A stretch of DNA of 35,462 nt from Betaproteobacteria bacterium (GTDB lineage: Bacteria > Pseudomonadota > Gammaproteobacteria > Burkholderiales > SG8-39), in the NCBI GenBank assembly GCA_027317055.1, contig DAHVFK010000002.1, positions 1 to 35,462 on the forward strand, read 5' to 3'. A model generated the notes under the pieces. It was given only the letters and a program-made list of their open reading frames with translations, was not told the origin of the DNA and did no database searches. The position numbers were made by a program, and so were the translations under genes. Of this stretch, positions 16,617 through 27,620 are shown piece after piece; position 1 is the stretch's first letter, and every line of letters starts with the position of its first letter.

Positions 16617-17087
16617 ATGCCCCGTCGCAGAGAAGTCCCGAAACGCGAGATCCTGGCGGATCCGAAGTTCCACAACACCGACGTCGCCAAGTTCATCAAC
16701 GTCCTGATGACGCGCGGCAAGAAGTCGGTGGCAGAGCGCATCGTGTACGGCGCGTTCAATGTCATCAAGTCGAAAGCGGGGAAGGACCCGGTCGAGGTCT
16801 TCACCCAGGCGGTGCAGAACGTGAAGCCGGTGGTCGAGGTCAAGAGCCGGCGCGTGGGCGGCGCGAACTACCAAGTTCCGGTGGAAGTGCGGCCGGTGCG
16901 CCGCGTTGCGCTGGCGATGCGCTGGATCCGCGAGGCGGCCCAGAAGCGCGGCGAGAAGTCGATGACCGTGCGCTTGGCGGGGGAGCTGCAGGAAGCCGCG
17001 GAAGGGCGGGGCGGTGCGATGAAGAAACGTGAGGAAGTTCACCGTATGGCGGACGCCAACAAGGCGTTTTCGCACTACAGGTTCTGA
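16617..17087 (+). CDS. rpsG: 30S ribosomal protein S7
   Basis: Primary assembly protein of the 30S head, binding the 3' domain of 16S rRNA. 156 residues, the common bacterial length, starting [18 protein letters not shown]. Conserved segments include [33 protein letters not shown] and the C-terminal [20 protein letters not shown]. An AGAGG ribosome site precedes the ATG. In E. coli S7 represses its own operon from the rpsL-rpsG gap; here that gap is only 22 bases, too short for the same structure. Confidence 0.98.
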   Translation: MPRRREVPKREILADPKFHNTDVAKFINVLMTRGKKSVAERIVYGAFNVIKSKAGKDPVEVFTQAVQNVKPVVEVKSRRVGGANYQVPVEVRPVRRVALAMRWIREAAQKRGEKSMTVRLAGELQEAAEGRGGAMKKREEVHRMADANKAFSHYRF

Positions 17088-17153
17088 GCCTTGCTTTTGG
17101 CGGGTTGCGCCCCCATTTAGGGCTCCCCGAACGGACAAAGGATGGGTATTACT

Positions 17154-19247
17154 GTGGCACGTAAGACTCCAATCGAGCGCTATCGCAACATCGGCATCAG
17201 CGCGCATATCGATGCGGGCAAGACCACGACCACCGAGCGCATTCTGTTCTATACCGGCGTGAACCACAAAATCGGCGAGGTGCACGACGGCGCAGCGACC
17301 ATGGACTGGATGGAGCAGGAACAGGAGCGCGGCATCACCATCACCTCGGCCGCGACCACCTGCTTCTGGAAGGGGATGGACCTTACCTATCCGGAGCACC
17401 ACATCAACATCATCGACACCCCGGGGCACGTCGACTTCACGATCGAGGTCGAGCGTTCGCTGCGTGTACTTGATGGCGCGTGCATGGTGTTCTGCGCGGT
17501 GGGCGGCGTGCAGCCGCAATCCGAAACGGTTTGGCGCCAGGCGACCAAGTACCGGGTACCGAGGCTCGCGTTCGTTAACAAGATGGATCGTATCGGCGCA
17601 AATTTCTTCAAGGTCTACGACCAGATGAAGCAGCGCCTGAAGGCTAACCCCGTTCCGATTCAGCTCCCGATCGGCGCCGAGGAAAAGTTTCAGGGTGTGG
17701 TCGACCTCGTCGCGATGCAGGCGATCTATTGGGACGAGGCCTCCCTGGGGATGAAGTTCGAGCGCAAAGACGTCCCCGCCGATCTCGCTGATAAGGCCAA
17801 GGAGTGGCGCGAGAAGATGGTCGAGGCCGCGGCCGAGGCGAATGAAGAGCTGATGAACAAGTACCTCGAGTCCGGCGAGCTGTCGCTTGAGGAAATCAAG
17901 CAAGGTCTCCGTATCCGCACGCTCAACAACGAGATCGTGCCGATGCTGTGCGGTTCCGCGTTCAAGAACAAGGGCGTGCAGGCGATGCTCGACGCGGTGA
18001 TCGACTATCTGCCTTCGCCCGCGGACATTCCGCCCGTGAAGGGCCAGAAGGAAAACGGTGAGCCCGATGTGCGCAAGGCGGAGGACAGCGAGCCGTTTGC
18101 GGGGCTAGCCTTCAAGATCGCGACCGACCCGTACGTGGGCCAGTTGACCTTCATCCGCGTCTACTCCGGCGTATTGAAGTCTGGTGACACCGTGTACACG
18201 TCGGTGCGCGGCAAGAAAGAGCGGATTGGCCGCCTGCTGCAAATGCATGCGAACGAGCGCAAAGAAATCAAGGAAGTTTGCGCGGGCGACATCGCGGCGG
18301 CAGTGGGAATGAAGGACGTTACCACCGGCGAGACGATCTGCGACGTCAACAAGGTCATCACGCTCGAGAAAATGGAGTTCCCTGACCCCGTCATTTCCCA
18401 GGCAGTCGAACCAAAGACCAAGCCTGACCAGGAAAAGATGGGCGTCGCGTTAAATCGCCTGGCGCAAGAAGACCCCTCGTTCCGCGTGCACACCGATGAG
18501 GAGTCGGGGCAGACGATCATCTCCGGCATGGGCGAGTTGCACCTCGAGATCATTGTCGATCGTATGCGGCGCGAGTTCGGCGTCGAGGCGAGCGTAGGCA
18601 AGCCGCAGGTGGCCTACCGAGAGACCTTCAAGAAGACGGTCGAGCAAGAAGGCAAGTTCATCAAGCAGTCGGGGGGTCGCGGCCAGTACGGTCACGTCGA
18701 GTTGAGGCTGGAGCCGCAGCCTGCTGGCAAGGGGTTCGAGTTTGTCGACGCGATCAAGGGTGGCTCGGTGCCGCGCGAGTTCATCCCGGCGGTCGAGAAG
18801 GGGGTCAAGGAGGCGTTGCAGGACGGCGTCTTGGCTGGCTACCCGGTGGTCGATGTAAAGGTGACGCTATTCTACGGCTCGTACCACGAGGTGGACTCGA
18901 ACGAGAACGCGTTCAAGATGGCCGCCATCTTCGCTTTCAAGGACGGCATGCGCAGCGCCACTCCAGTCTTGCTCGAGCCGGTGATGGCGGTCGAGGTCGA
19001 GACGCCGGAGGAAAAGATGGGCGACGTGATGGGCGACCTGTCGTCCCGGCGCGGCGTCATCCAGGGCATGGACGACCTGCCGGGCGGCAAGGCGATCAAG
19101 GCGGAGGTACCGCTGGGCGAGATGTTCGGCTATTCGACGACGCTGCGTTCGCTTACGCAGGGGCGCGCCACGTACACAATGGAATTCAAACACTATGCCG
19201 AGGCGCCGCGCAGCGTCGCAGAGGCAGTCATCAGCAGCAAGAAGTAA
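17154..19247 (+). CDS. fusA: Elongation factor G
   Basis: Translocation GTPase, 697 residues from a GTG at 17154 ([14 protein letters not shown], the usual betaproteobacterial start). An ATG 12 bases upstream would add MGIT but would overlap its own ribosome site (AAAGGA at 17137-17142), which suits the GTG better. GTPase motifs are [14 protein letters not shown] (G1), RGITI (G2), DTPGHVDF (G3) and NKMDR (G4). Domains II to V follow in full, with GGRGQYGHV in domain IV and the C-terminal [16 protein letters not shown]. It follows rpsG by 66 bases and precedes tuf by 24. Confidence 0.98.
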   Translation: MARKTPIERYRNIGISAHIDAGKTTTTERILFYTGVNHKIGEVHDGAATMDWMEQEQERGITITSAATTCFWKGMDLTYPEHHINIIDTPGHVDFTIEVERSLRVLDGACMVFCAVGGVQPQSETVWRQATKYRVPRLAFVNKMDRIGANFFKVYDQMKQRLKANPVPIQLPIGAEEKFQGVVDLVAMQAIYWDEASLGMKFERKDVPADLADKAKEWREKMVEAAAEANEELMNKYLESGELSLEEIKQGLRIRTLNNEIVPMLCGSAFKNKGVQAMLDAVIDYLPSPADIPPVKGQKENGEPDVRKAEDSEPFAGLAFKIATDPYVGQLTFIRVYSGVLKSGDTVYTSVRGKKERIGRLLQMHANERKEIKEVCAGDIAAAVGMKDVTTGETICDVNKVITLEKMEFPDPVISQAVEPKTKPDQEKMGVALNRLAQEDPSFRVHTDEESGQTIISGMGELHLEIIVDRMRREFGVEASVGKPQVAYRETFKKTVEQEGKFIKQSGGRGQYGHVELRLEPQPAGKGFEFVDAIKGGSVPREFIPAVEKGVKEALQDGVLAGYPVVDVKVTLFYGSYHEVDSNENAFKMAAIFAFKDGMRSATPVLLEPVMAVEVETPEEKMGDVMGDLSSRRGVIQGMDDLPGGKAIKAEVPLGEMFGYSTTLRSLTQGRATYTMEFKHYAEAPRSVAEAVISSKK

Positions 19248-19271
19248 CCATAAGAACCGGGGAAGAGCGTC

Positions 19272-20462
<1,191 letters not shown>

Positions 20463-20467
20463 GGACA

Positions 20468-20779
20468 ATGCAAAGCCAACGCATCCGCATCCGTCTCAAG
20501 GCATACGACTATCGCTTGATCGATCAGTCGGCGCTGGAGATCGTCGACACGGCGAAACGCACGGGCGCGGTTGTGCGCGGCCCGGTGCCGCTACCGACGC
20601 GCAGGCAGCGATTCGATCTTCTTCGTTCGCCTCACGTTAACAAGACGTCGCGCGAACAGCTCGAGATCCGTACTCACCTGCGATTGATGGACATCATCGA
20701 TCCGACCGACAAGACCGTGGACGCGCTTATGAAGCTCGACCTCCCTGCCGGAGTCGACGTAGAAATCAAGGTGCAGTAA
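20468..20779 (+). CDS. rpsJ: 30S ribosomal protein S10
   Basis: Protein of the 30S head, also the NusE transcription antitermination factor that binds NusB and boxA RNA. 103 residues, the standard length: [16 protein letters not shown] at the start, [22 protein letters not shown] in the middle, and [14 protein letters not shown] at the end. A GGA ribosome site lies in the five bases between the tuf stop and its ATG, so the str and S10 operons appear joined. A 132-base gap separates it from rplC. Confidence 0.98.
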   Translation: MQSQRIRIRLKAYDYRLIDQSALEIVDTAKRTGAVVRGPVPLPTRRQRFDLLRSPHVNKTSREQLEIRTHLRLMDIIDPTDKTVDALMKLDLPAGVDVEIKVQ

Positions 20780-20804
20780 CAAAGAAGCAGAAGGGAAATT
20801 TTTT

Positions 20805-20852
20805 GCTCCGGCTCTCTTATTCGCCGGAGCGCTGGATTCCCGGGCAACCGGG
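20805..20852 (+). promoter_or_regulatory. Tandem hairpins in the rpsJ-rplC gap
   Basis: Hairpin 1: GCTCCGGC (20805-20812) pairs perfectly with GCCGGAGC (20823-20830), 10-base loop. Hairpin 2: CCCGG (20839-20843) and CCGGG (20848-20852) close a GCAA loop, a GNRA tetraloop. The T-run lies before hairpin 1, not after it, so this is not a plus-strand intrinsic terminator. It may be a leader for control of rplC-rplD onward. Confidence 0.5.
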
Positions 20853-20911
20853 TGGATGATTGACAGTAAGGTCGGCCAATTGCAGCCGGCGCCTCAAGAG
20901 AGGTTAACAAA

Positions 20912-21550
20912 ATGACTATTGGACTCGTCGGCCGCAAGGTCGGCATGACGCGCATCTTTACCGAGGACGGCGACACGCTTCCGGTAACGGTGCTCGACGT
21001 GTCCGACAACCGGATCACGCAGATCAAGACGCTCGACAGCGACGGTTATGCTGCCGTGCAGGTTGCGTTCGGCAAGCGCCGCGCCAGTCGTATCGTCAAA
21101 CCGCTCGCCGGGCATCTCGCCAAGGCCGCGGTGGAAGCGGGTCACGCCCTCAGGGAATTCCGCGCCAAACCCGAAGAGCTTGCCGATCTCAAGGTCGGCG
21201 CCAAGCTCGGCGTCGAGCTATTCAAGGTAGGGCAGAAAGTGGACGTGACCGGAATCACGATTGGCAAAGGGTTCGCAGGCGTGATCAAGCGCCATCACTT
21301 CTCGTCGAACCGCGCGTCGCATGGCAACTCGGTTTCGCACAACAAGCCGGGCTCCACGGGGCAGAACCAGGATCCTGGACGCGTATTCCCCGGCAAGCGC
21401 ATGGCCGGCCACCTCGGCGATGTTCGGCGCACGGTGCAGAACCTTGTCGTAGTGCGCGTCGACGCGGAGCGCCAGCTGCTGCTCGTAAGGGGAGCAGTTC
21501 CCGGCTCCCGCGGTCGCGACGTAATCGTGCGACCCACGGCCAAGGGTTAG
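20912..21550 (+). CDS. rplC: 50S ribosomal protein L3
   Basis: Early 50S assembly protein near the peptidyl-transferase centre. 212 residues: [20 protein letters not shown] at the start, [15 protein letters not shown] in the middle and [18 protein letters not shown] with the Gln that PrmB methylates in enterobacteria. The ATG follows an AGAGAGG ribosome site. It begins the long L3-L4-L23-L2 part of the S10 operon after the structured gap; rplD follows in eight bases. Confidence 0.98.
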   Translation: MTIGLVGRKVGMTRIFTEDGDTLPVTVLDVSDNRITQIKTLDSDGYAAVQVAFGKRRASRIVKPLAGHLAKAAVEAGHALREFRAKPEELADLKVGAKLGVELFKVGQKVDVTGITIGKGFAGVIKRHHFSSNRASHGNSVSHNKPGSTGQNQDPGRVFPGKRMAGHLGDVRRTVQNLVVVRVDAERQLLLVRGAVPGSRGRDVIVRPTAKG

Positions 21551-21558
21551 GAGGCGCC

Positions 21559-22176
21559 ATGGAACTCAAGATGGTTAATGACAAAGGCGCCGCGGGTACC
21601 TTCAATGCGCCCGATGCGCTGTTCGGGCGCGACTTCAACGAGGACCTGGTGCACCAGGTCGTCGTGGCCTACCAGGCGAATGCCAGGCTCGGGACACGCA
21701 AGCAGAAAGAGCGCAGCGAGGTGGCCAAGTCGACGCGCAAGCCTTGGCGGCAAAAGGGCACTGGCCGCGCGCGCGCGGGTATGGCATCGAGTCCGCTGTG
21801 GCGCGGCGGCGGCAAGATCTTCGCCGCCAGTCCCGACGAGAACTTCTCGCACAAGGTCAACCGCAAGATGTACCGCGCAGGAATGGCGTCCATCCTGTCG
21901 CAGCTTGCGCGCGAGGATCGGATCCGCGTCGTGGACGACTTCAAGCTGGATGCGCCGAAAACGAAGCTTCTGGCGCAAAAGGTGAAGTCGATGGGTTTCA
22001 CCGTCTTGCTGCTGATCACCGACGAGGTCGACCAGAATCTGCTCCTGTCTTCGCGCAACCTGCAGAACGTCATGGTGGTCGCGGCGCGGCATGCGAATCC
22101 CGAGGCGCTGGTGCGCTTTCCGAATGTGCTGCTGACCAAGAAGGCGGTGCAGAAGCTTGAGGAGATGCTGAAATGA
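21559..22176 (+). CDS. rplD: 50S ribosomal protein L4
   Basis: Exit-tunnel protein, and in E. coli the autorepressor of the S10 operon. 205 residues: MELKMVND start, the tunnel loop in [16 protein letters not shown] with SPLWRGGGK, and SRNLQNVMV near the end. The ATG follows GGAGGCGCC. Its stop overlaps the rplW start (ATGA). Whether it binds the hairpins before rplC cannot be told here. Confidence 0.98.
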   Translation: MELKMVNDKGAAGTFNAPDALFGRDFNEDLVHQVVVAYQANARLGTRKQKERSEVAKSTRKPWRQKGTGRARAGMASSPLWRGGGKIFAASPDENFSHKVNRKMYRAGMASILSQLAREDRIRVVDDFKLDAPKTKLLAQKVKSMGFTVLLLITDEVDQNLLLSSRNLQNVMVVAARHANPEALVRFPNVLLTKKAVQKLEEMLK

Positions 22177-22487
22177 CGGCGACCAAGAAATACAGCGCCG
22201 ATCGGCTGATGAAGGTCGTTCTGGCGCCGATAGTGTCGGAAAAGAGCACGATGCTGGCAGAGCGCAACAGGCAGTACGTGTTTCGCGTTGCCGACAATGC
22301 GAGTAAGCCGGAGATCAAGGCCGCAGTCGAGCTCCTGTTCAAGACCACGGTCGACTCGGTGATGGTGTCCAACGTGAAAGGCAAAGCCAAGCGCTTCGGT
22401 CGCTTCAACGGCCGCCGGCGCAACTGGAAGAAAGCCTTCGTCTGCCTCGCGCCGGGGCAGGAAATAAATTTCACGGCGACGGAGTAA
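22173..22487 (+). CDS. rplW: 50S ribosomal protein L23
   Basis: Protein at the tunnel exit that docks SRP and trigger factor. 104 residues; [17 protein letters not shown] and [19 protein letters not shown] match the family, then [18 protein letters not shown]. Translationally coupled to rplD by the four-base ATGA overlap; rplB starts three bases after its stop. Confidence 0.97.
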   Translation: MTATKKYSADRLMKVVLAPIVSEKSTMLAERNRQYVFRVADNASKPEIKAAVELLFKTTVDSVMVSNVKGKAKRFGRFNGRRRNWKKAFVCLAPGQEINFTATE

Positions 22488-22490
22488 GCG

Positions 22491-23318
22491 ATGCCACTGG
22501 TCAAAGTCAAACCCACCTCGCCGGGGCGCCGCGCGCTGGTGAAGGTTATCAACCCCAATCTTCACAAGGGGGCACCATACGCGCCATTGCTCACCAAGCA
22601 ATTGAAAACCAACGGCCGCAACAACGCCGGGCGCATCACGATGCGGCACAAGGGCGGCGGCCACAAGCAGCATTACCGGTTGGTCGATTTCAAGCGCGAC
22701 AAGGACGGCATCCCGGCGAAGGTCGAGCGGCTCGAGTACGATCCGAACCGGAGCGCGAACCTGGCGCTGCTGCTCTACGTTGACGGTGAGCGCCGCTATG
22801 TCATTGCGCCGAAGGGCTTGACGCCAGGCGTGCAGCTTCTGTCAGGTGTCGAGGCACCGATCAAGCCGGGCAATGCGCTTCCGTTACGCAACATTCCGGT
22901 CGGGACCACGGTGCATTGCATAGAAATGCTGCCCGGCAAGGGTGCGCAGCTTGCGCGCTCCGCGGGCGCGAGCGCGCAACTGCTTGCGCGCGAGGGTTCC
23001 TATGCACAACTGCGTCTCCGATCGGGCGAAATCCGCAAGGTGCATGTCGACTGCCGAGCGACGATCGGAGAGGTTGGCAACGAGGAACACAACCTCGAGT
23101 CGGTCGGCAAGGCGGGCCGCATGCGTTGGCGCGGCGTAAGGCCGACAGTGCGCGGCGTGGCAATGAATCCGATCGATCATCCGCACGGCGGCGGTGAAGG
23201 CCGTACCTCGGCGGGGCGCTCTCCTGTATCTCCGTGGGGTGTGCAGACCAAAGGTTACAAGACCCGAAGCAACAAGCGGACGCAGAACATGATCGTTCGC
23301 GACCGGCGCCGGGCATAA
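22491..23318 (+). CDS. rplB: 50S ribosomal protein L2
   Basis: Core 50S protein needed for subunit association and peptidyl transfer. 275 residues (E. coli 273): [15 protein letters not shown] near the start, [17 protein letters not shown] near 47, and [16 protein letters not shown] near 225 with the conserved His cluster. It ends [10 protein letters not shown]. rpsS starts 18 bases later. Confidence 0.98.
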   Translation: MPLVKVKPTSPGRRALVKVINPNLHKGAPYAPLLTKQLKTNGRNNAGRITMRHKGGGHKQHYRLVDFKRDKDGIPAKVERLEYDPNRSANLALLLYVDGERRYVIAPKGLTPGVQLLSGVEAPIKPGNALPLRNIPVGTTVHCIEMLPGKGAQLARSAGASAQLLAREGSYAQLRLRSGEIRKVHVDCRATIGEVGNEEHNLESVGKAGRMRWRGVRPTVRGVAMNPIDHPHGGGEGRTSAGRSPVSPWGVQTKGYKTRSNKRTQNMIVRDRRRA

Positions 23319-23336
23319 CGCAGGGCGAGACTGAAT

Positions 23337-23666
23337 ATGGCGCGTTCAATCAAGAAGGGTCCCTTTGTGGACCTGCATCTCATCAAGAAGGTCGATGCCG
23401 TGCGCGGTACGAGCGACAAGCGGCCGATAAAGACCTGGTCGCGGCGCTCGACGATCGTGCCGGATTTCGTCGGCCTGACGATCGCCGTGCACAACGGAAA
23501 GCAACATATTCCGGTCTACATCACGGAGAACATGGTCGGGCACAAGCTGGGCGAATTTGCGCTGACGCGGCAGTTCAAGGGCCATTCCGCGGACCGGAAG
23601 ACTAGCGGCACGCCAACCGGAGCGCCCGCGCCCGCCGCCGCGGCGTCGGCCGGTGGCAAGAAGTAG
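23337..23666 (+). CDS. rpsS: 30S ribosomal protein S19 with a C-terminal extension
   Basis: Head protein of the 30S that pairs with S13. [39 protein letters not shown] and [18 protein letters not shown] are canonical. The usual protein ends near residue 92; this one has 109 residues, with a tail rich in Ala, Pro, Gly and Thr ([18 protein letters not shown]). The extra part is a clean in-frame extension ending in TAG. rplV follows 10 bases later. Confidence 0.97.
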   Translation: MARSIKKGPFVDLHLIKKVDAVRGTSDKRPIKTWSRRSTIVPDFVGLTIAVHNGKQHIPVYITENMVGHKLGEFALTRQFKGHSADRKTSGTPTGAPAPAAAASAGGKK

Positions 23667-23676
23667 GGGGCCCGAT

Positions 23677-24006
23677 ATGGAGACTCGAGCGATACTTCGT
23701 GGAGCACATATGTCTGCCCAGAAGGGGCGGCTGGTGGCGGATCTGATCCGTGGCAAGCCCGTCGACCGGGCACTCAATATTCTCGCGCTCACACCCAAGA
23801 AGGGCGCTGCGATCCTGAAGAAGGTGCTGGAATCAGCGATCGCCAATGCCGAGCACAACGACGGCGCCGATATCGACGTGCTGAAGGTAAAGACCATCCA
23901 CGTCGAGCGTGGCGCCTTCCTCAAACGCTTCCACGCGCGCGCGAAGGGACGAGGCAACAGGGTGCTCAAGCATACCTGTCACATCTACATCACAGTCGGC
24001 GACTGA
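23677..24006 (+). CDS. rplV: 50S ribosomal protein L22
   Basis: Exit-tunnel protein contacting all 23S domains. The ATG at 23677 ([20 protein letters not shown]) gives 109 residues; an upstream in-frame GTG at 23653 lies inside rpsS and has no family match. [32 protein letters not shown] and [16 protein letters not shown] are conserved, including the tunnel hairpin region. rpsC follows by 10 bases. Confidence 0.97.
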   Translation: METRAILRGAHMSAQKGRLVADLIRGKPVDRALNILALTPKKGAAILKKVLESAIANAEHNDGADIDVLKVKTIHVERGAFLKRFHARAKGRGNRVLKHTCHIYITVGD

Positions 24007-24016
24007 GAGAGAAATC

Positions 24017-24928
24017 ATGGGACAGAAGATCAATCCGATCGGCTTCCGGCTGGCGGTCAACAAGAACTGGAGCTCGCGCTGGTACGCCAGCACGCGCGCT
24101 TTCGCTGGTATGTTGGCCGACGACATCAAGGTGCGCGCATTTCTGAAGAAGAAGCTCGCGCACGCCTCGGTGGGACGCGTGGTGATCGAGCGGCCCGCAA
24201 AGGACGCGCGAATCACCATTTACTCCGCCAGGCCAGGTGTCGTGATCGGCAAGAAGGGCGAGGAGATCGAGTCCCTCAAGGGCGAGCTGCGCAGGCTGAT
24301 GGGCGTGCAGCAGGTTCACGTCAATATCGAGGAGATCCGCAAGCCCGAGATCGACGCTCAACTTATCGCGGACTCGATCGCGCAGCAGCTGGAGAAGCGC
24401 ATCATGTTCCGGCGCGCCATGAAGCGCGCGATGCAGAACGCGATGCGCCTCGGCGCACAGGGCATCAAGATCATGAGCGCCGGCCGGCTGAACGGCATAG
24501 AAATCGCGCGCACGGAATGGTATCGCGAGGGGCGCGTTCCACTGCATACGCTACGCGCCGACATCGACTACGGATTCGGCGAGGCCAAGACTACCTACGG
24601 CGTCATCGGCATCAAGGTATGGGTGTACAAGGGCGAGGTGATGCCCAAGAGCGAGGCCCAGGCCGCGCTACCGTCGGCGACCCCGGCGTCGCCCGAAGAG
24701 CCGGCAGCGCCCAAGCGCGCGAAGAAACCGGTTCCGCGGCCGGCCGGGCGCAGGGCGGTGGCCAAGACCGCTCCCGAGGGCGAGACGAAAAAGCCCGCGC
24801 GACCCCGCGCGGCAAGGAAGGACGAAGGCGCACGCGCATCCAAACCGAAGACGACGGTCAAGCGCACGCGTAAGCCGGCGGCCAAGGAAAGTGACGCGGC
24901 TGCGGGCGACGAGGGCAAGAAGGAGTAA
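24017..24928 (+). CDS. rpsC: 30S ribosomal protein S3 with a long basic C-terminal tail
   Basis: Binds mRNA at the 30S entry channel and has helicase-linked KH domain contacts. The ATG at 24017 gives [18 protein letters not shown]; an earlier in-frame start lies within rplV. The KH segment is [19 protein letters not shown] and the C-terminal S3 domain carries [20 protein letters not shown] and ending VWVYKGEVM. At 303 residues it is about 70 longer than E. coli S3. The last ~93 residues are rich in Lys, Pro, Ala and Arg ([26 protein letters not shown]), like a histone H1 tail. Confidence 0.97.
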   Translation: MGQKINPIGFRLAVNKNWSSRWYASTRAFAGMLADDIKVRAFLKKKLAHASVGRVVIERPAKDARITIYSARPGVVIGKKGEEIESLKGELRRLMGVQQVHVNIEEIRKPEIDAQLIADSIAQQLEKRIMFRRAMKRAMQNAMRLGAQGIKIMSAGRLNGIEIARTEWYREGRVPLHTLRADIDYGFGEAKTTYGVIGIKVWVYKGEVMPKSEAQAALPSATPASPEEPAAPKRAKKPVPRPAGRRAVAKTAPEGETKKPARPRAARKDEGARASKPKTTVKRTRKPAAKESDAAAGDEGKKE

Positions 24929-24931
24929 GCG

Positions 24932-25345
24932 ATGCTTCAGCCAGCACGTACGAAATACCGAAAGCAGCAGAAGGGCCGCAACAAGGGTGTCGCAACCCGC
25001 GGAGCGAAGGTGTCCTTCGGCGAATACGGCCTGAAAGCCCTGACTAGGGGGCGAATCACGGCGCGCCAGATCGAGGCGGCGCGGCGCGCGATGTCGCGCC
25101 ACATCAAGCGAGGCGGTCGTATCTGGATCCGCATTTTCCCGGACAAGCCGATCTCGCAGAAGCCTGCGGAGGTGCGCATGGGAAACGGCAAGGGCAATCC
25201 GGAGTATTTCGTCGCCGAGATCCAGCCTGGCAAGATTCTTTACGAGATGGACGGCGTCACCGAGCCGCTCGCGCGGCAGGCCTTCGCGCTCGCTGCGGCG
25301 AAGCTGCCGTTCAAGACCGCGGTGGTGCACCGCATGCTGGGGTAA
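24932..25345 (+). CDS. rplP: 50S ribosomal protein L16
   Basis: Helps place A-site tRNA in the 50S subunit. 137 residues: [43 protein letters not shown] and [22 protein letters not shown] match the family, with the conserved Arg of the arginine-hydroxylase substrate site in RMGNGKG. Three bases separate it from both neighbours, rpsC and rpmC, as expected in a tight operon. Confidence 0.98.
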   Translation: MLQPARTKYRKQQKGRNKGVATRGAKVSFGEYGLKALTRGRITARQIEAARRAMSRHIKRGGRIWIRIFPDKPISQKPAEVRMGNGKGNPEYFVAEIQPGKILYEMDGVTEPLARQAFALAAAKLPFKTAVVHRMLG

Positions 25346-25348
25346 GCC

Positions 25349-25540
25349 ATGAAGACTAGCGAACTACGCGCCAAGAGCGGCGAAGACCTGCAGAAGGAGC
25401 TGAGCGAGCTTCTCAGGGCTCAATTCAGCCTGCGCATGCAGGTCGCAACGCAGCAACTCACCAATACCAGCCAAATGAAGAAGGTGCGCCGCGACATTGC
25501 GCGCACACGCACCTTGCTGAGAGAGAAGGCCGCCAAATGA
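25349..25540 (+). CDS. rpmC: 50S ribosomal protein L29
   Basis: Small tunnel-exit protein, 63 residues (E. coli also 63). [20 protein letters not shown] and [20 protein letters not shown] are typical of this two-helix coiled protein, ending [10 protein letters not shown]. Its stop overlaps the rpsQ start (ATGA). Confidence 0.97.
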   Translation: MKTSELRAKSGEDLQKELSELLRAQFSLRMQVATQQLTNTSQMKKVRRDIARTRTLLREKAAK

Positions 25541-25821
25541 ACGAGCAAACCCCCGCGCAAGCCGTGGAGAAGAACACGCGTACTCTGACCGGGCGCGTCG
25601 TGAGCGACAAGATGCAAAAGACGGTCACCGTATTAGTCGAGCGCCGCGTGAAGCATCCGATGATCGGCAAGACGATGACGCGCTCGAAGAAGTACCATGT
25701 GCACGTGGATTCGGGCGAAATCAAGCTCGGCGATCTGGTCGAAATTGCCGAATGCCGGCCACTTTCCAAGACTAAGTCCTGGACAGTTACCCGGCTGCTC
25801 GAGAAGTCGAAGGAAGTTTGA
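25537..25821 (+). CDS. rpsQ: 30S ribosomal protein S17
   Basis: OB-fold protein binding 16S rRNA in the body of the 30S. 94 residues; the first 15 ([15 protein letters not shown]) extend the usual N-terminus, then [22 protein letters not shown] and [32 protein letters not shown] are canonical. Four-base overlap with rpmC. It is the last gene of the S10 group; a 161-base gap with a promoter follows. Confidence 0.97.
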   Translation: MNEQTPAQAVEKNTRTLTGRVVSDKMQKTVTVLVERRVKHPMIGKTMTRSKKYHVHVDSGEIKLGDLVEIAECRPLSKTKSWTVTRLLEKSKEV

Positions 25822-25831
25822 GCGGGACTTC

Positions 25832-25859
25832 TTGCTTCAACAAGCGGAATTGGTATAAA
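25832..25859 (+). promoter_or_regulatory. Promoter of the spc operon upstream of rplN
   Basis: TTGCTT (25832-25837) and TATAAA (25854-25859), spacer 16. The transcript would begin near 25866 and leave a leader of about 115 bases before rplN. The position between S17 and L14 matches the E. coli S10/spc operon border. Confidence 0.6.
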
Positions 25860-25936
25860 ATCATCAGTCTTTTAGCCTCCCGGCCTCTCTCGGTGGGGCG
25901 TACGTAGGCCCGGACGGGATCCAAGACTGGCTGCAA

Positions 25937-25952
25937 CGCCGCCGAGGCGGCG
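25937..25952 (+). promoter_or_regulatory. GC-rich hairpin in the rplN leader
   Basis: CGCCGC (25937-25942) pairs with GCGGCG (25947-25952) around a CGAG loop. It ends about 17 bases before the GGAG ribosome site of rplN. A longer pairing of GGCCT with AGGCC further upstream in the same leader is also possible. Function unknown. Confidence 0.4.
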
Positions 25953-25982
25953 GGGCAGAGGAAGTTGGATGGAGAACAAGCA

Positions 25983-26351
25983 ATGATTCAGATGCAGTCC
26001 ATTTTGGACGTCGCCGACAATACCGGTGCACGTGCGGTCATGTGCATTAAGGTACTTGGCGGCTCCAAGCGTCGCTACGCCAGCATCGGGGACGTCATCA
26101 AGGTAAGCGTGAAAGACGCTGCGCCGCGCGGGCGGGTCAAGAAGGGTGAGATCTACCACGCGGTGGTGGTTCGCACCGCGAAGGGGGTGCGTCGCGCAGA
26201 CGGTTCGCTGATCCGGTTCGACTCCAATGCTGCGGTGCTGCTGACAGCGAAATTCGAGCCAATCGGCACGCGTATCTTCGGCCCCGTGACGCGAGAGCTG
26301 CGCACGGAACGCTTCATGAAGATCGTTTCGCTCGCACCCGAAGTTCTGTAA
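25983..26351 (+). CDS. rplN: 50S ribosomal protein L14
   Basis: Interface protein near the factor-binding site. The ATG at 25983 gives [20 protein letters not shown], the canonical start; in-frame TTG 25965 would only add a short leader. 122 residues (E. coli 123). Ribosome site GGAG at 25970. First gene of the spc group; rplX follows after 23 bases. Confidence 0.97.
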   Translation: MIQMQSILDVADNTGARAVMCIKVLGGSKRRYASIGDVIKVSVKDAAPRGRVKKGEIYHAVVVRTAKGVRRADGSLIRFDSNAAVLLTAKFEPIGTRIFGPVTRELRTERFMKIVSLAPEVL

Positions 26352-26374
26352 CCGGGCGCCGGAAGGGGTTCGTC

Positions 26375-26692
26375 ATGCAAAGAATCAGGAAAGGCGATGA
26401 AATTATCGTCATCGCCGGTCGCGACAAGGGCAAGCGCGGCACGGTTTTGCGTCGCGTGGACGACGAACATGTCGTCGTGGAAGGCGTGAATCGCGTCAAG
26501 AAACACCAGCGCCCCAACCCGATGAAGGGCGTTACGGGAGGCATAGTCGACAAGGACATGCCCATTGACGTTTCGAATGTCGCACTCTTTAATCCCGGCA
26601 CGAAGAAGGGGGACCGCGTGGGATTCAAGATTCTCGGAGACGGGCGAAAGGTGCGAGTGTTCAAGTCGAACGGCGAACAGGTCGACGCGTAA
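26375..26692 (+). CDS. rplX: 50S ribosomal protein L24
   Basis: Assembly initiator of the 50S. 105 residues; the KOW motif is at the start ([24 protein letters not shown]), followed by [15 protein letters not shown] and [11 protein letters not shown]. It ends with a short basic and acidic tail. rplE follows after 10 bases. Confidence 0.97.
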   Translation: MQRIRKGDEIIVIAGRDKGKRGTVLRRVDDEHVVVEGVNRVKKHQRPNPMKGVTGGIVDKDMPIDVSNVALFNPGTKKGDRVGFKILGDGRKVRVFKSNGEQVDA

Positions 26693-26702
26693 GGTCAGCG
26701 AT

Positions 26703-27293
26703 ATGGCGAAAGCATCAGCTCAACAGAAGGAAAAAGCGACGACGCCGATCCCGCCCTCGCGCCTGCATTTGTTCTACCGTGACAAGGTGGTTCCCGAACT
26801 GACCGGCAAGTTCGGGTACAAATCCGTGATGCAGGTTCCCCGGATCGAAAAGATCACGCTCAACATGGGCGTCGGGGAGAGCACAGGCGACAAGAAGGTG
26901 CTCGACAATGCGGTCGCCGACATGACGAAGATCGCCGGCCAGAAGCCCGTCGTCACCAAGGCGCGCAAGTCGATCGCCACATTCAAGGTCCGGGCGGGCT
27001 ACCCCATCGGATGCATGGTGACGCTGCGCGGCGCGCGGATGTACGAGTTTCTCGATCGCCTCGTGAACATCGCGATTCCGCGGATTCGCGACTTTCGCGG
27101 TATTTCGGGGCGTGCTTTCGACGGTCGCGGCAACTACAGCCTAGGCATCAAAGAGCAGATCATCTTTCCGGAGATCGAGTACGACAAGGTCGACGCGCTG
27201 CGTGGCATGAACATCAGCATTACCACTTCCGCGAAGACGGATGAAGAGGCGCGCGCATTGCTCGCCGCTTTCCGCTTCCCGTTCAGAAACTGA
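26703..27293 (+). CDS. rplE: 50S ribosomal protein L5
   Basis: Binds 5S rRNA and the P-site tRNA elbow. The ATG at 26703 gives [20 protein letters not shown], a polar N-terminus about 17 residues longer than in E. coli (196 against 179). Then comes the conserved [49 protein letters not shown] and [18 protein letters not shown] stronger methionine nearer the homology start is not available. Confidence 0.97.
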   Translation: MAKASAQQKEKATTPIPPSRLHLFYRDKVVPELTGKFGYKSVMQVPRIEKITLNMGVGESTGDKKVLDNAVADMTKIAGQKPVVTKARKSIATFKVRAGYPIGCMVTLRGARMYEFLDRLVNIAIPRIRDFRGISGRAFDGRGNYSLGIKEQIIFPEIEYDKVDALRGMNISITTSAKTDEEARALLAAFRFPFRN

Positions 27294-27302
27294 GGTATAC
27301 GC

Positions 27303-27608
27303 ATGGCCAAGCTTGCTCTCAAGAACCGCGACCAGAAGCGCCGCAAAACGGTCGCGAAATTCAAGGCGAAACGCGATGCGGTGCTCGCGGTGCTGTGGAG
27401 CACCAGTAGCTCCGACGAAGACAAGGACGCGGCGCGGGTGCAGCTCCAGAAGCTGCCACGAGACGCTTCGCCCACCCGTCTGCGCAACCGATGCTCGCTC
27501 ACCGGTCGGCCGCGCGGCGTGTATCGGAAATTCGGCCTCGGGCGCAACAAGCTGCGCGATTTGGCCATGCGCGGCGAAGTTCCCGGCGTCATCAAGGCCA
27601 GCTGGTAA
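27303..27608 (+). CDS. rpsN: 30S ribosomal protein S14, zinc-free type
   Basis: Head protein of the 30S. 101 residues, the long form without CxxC pairs ([22 protein letters not shown] holds a single Cys). This is the C- type, which does not need zinc. It contains [19 protein letters not shown] at the start and [18 protein letters not shown] at the end. rpsH starts 12 bases later. Confidence 0.98.
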   Translation: MAKLALKNRDQKRRKTVAKFKAKRDAVLAVLWSTSSSDEDKDAARVQLQKLPRDASPTRLRNRCSLTGRPRGVYRKFGLGRNKLRDLAMRGEVPGVIKASW

Positions 27609-27620
27609 GGAGCACAGAGT

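Noticed and set aside
20860..20865. TTGACA as a -35 of a promoter before rplC
   Set aside because: No -10-like hexamer occurs 16-18 bases downstream (the bases read CAGCCG).
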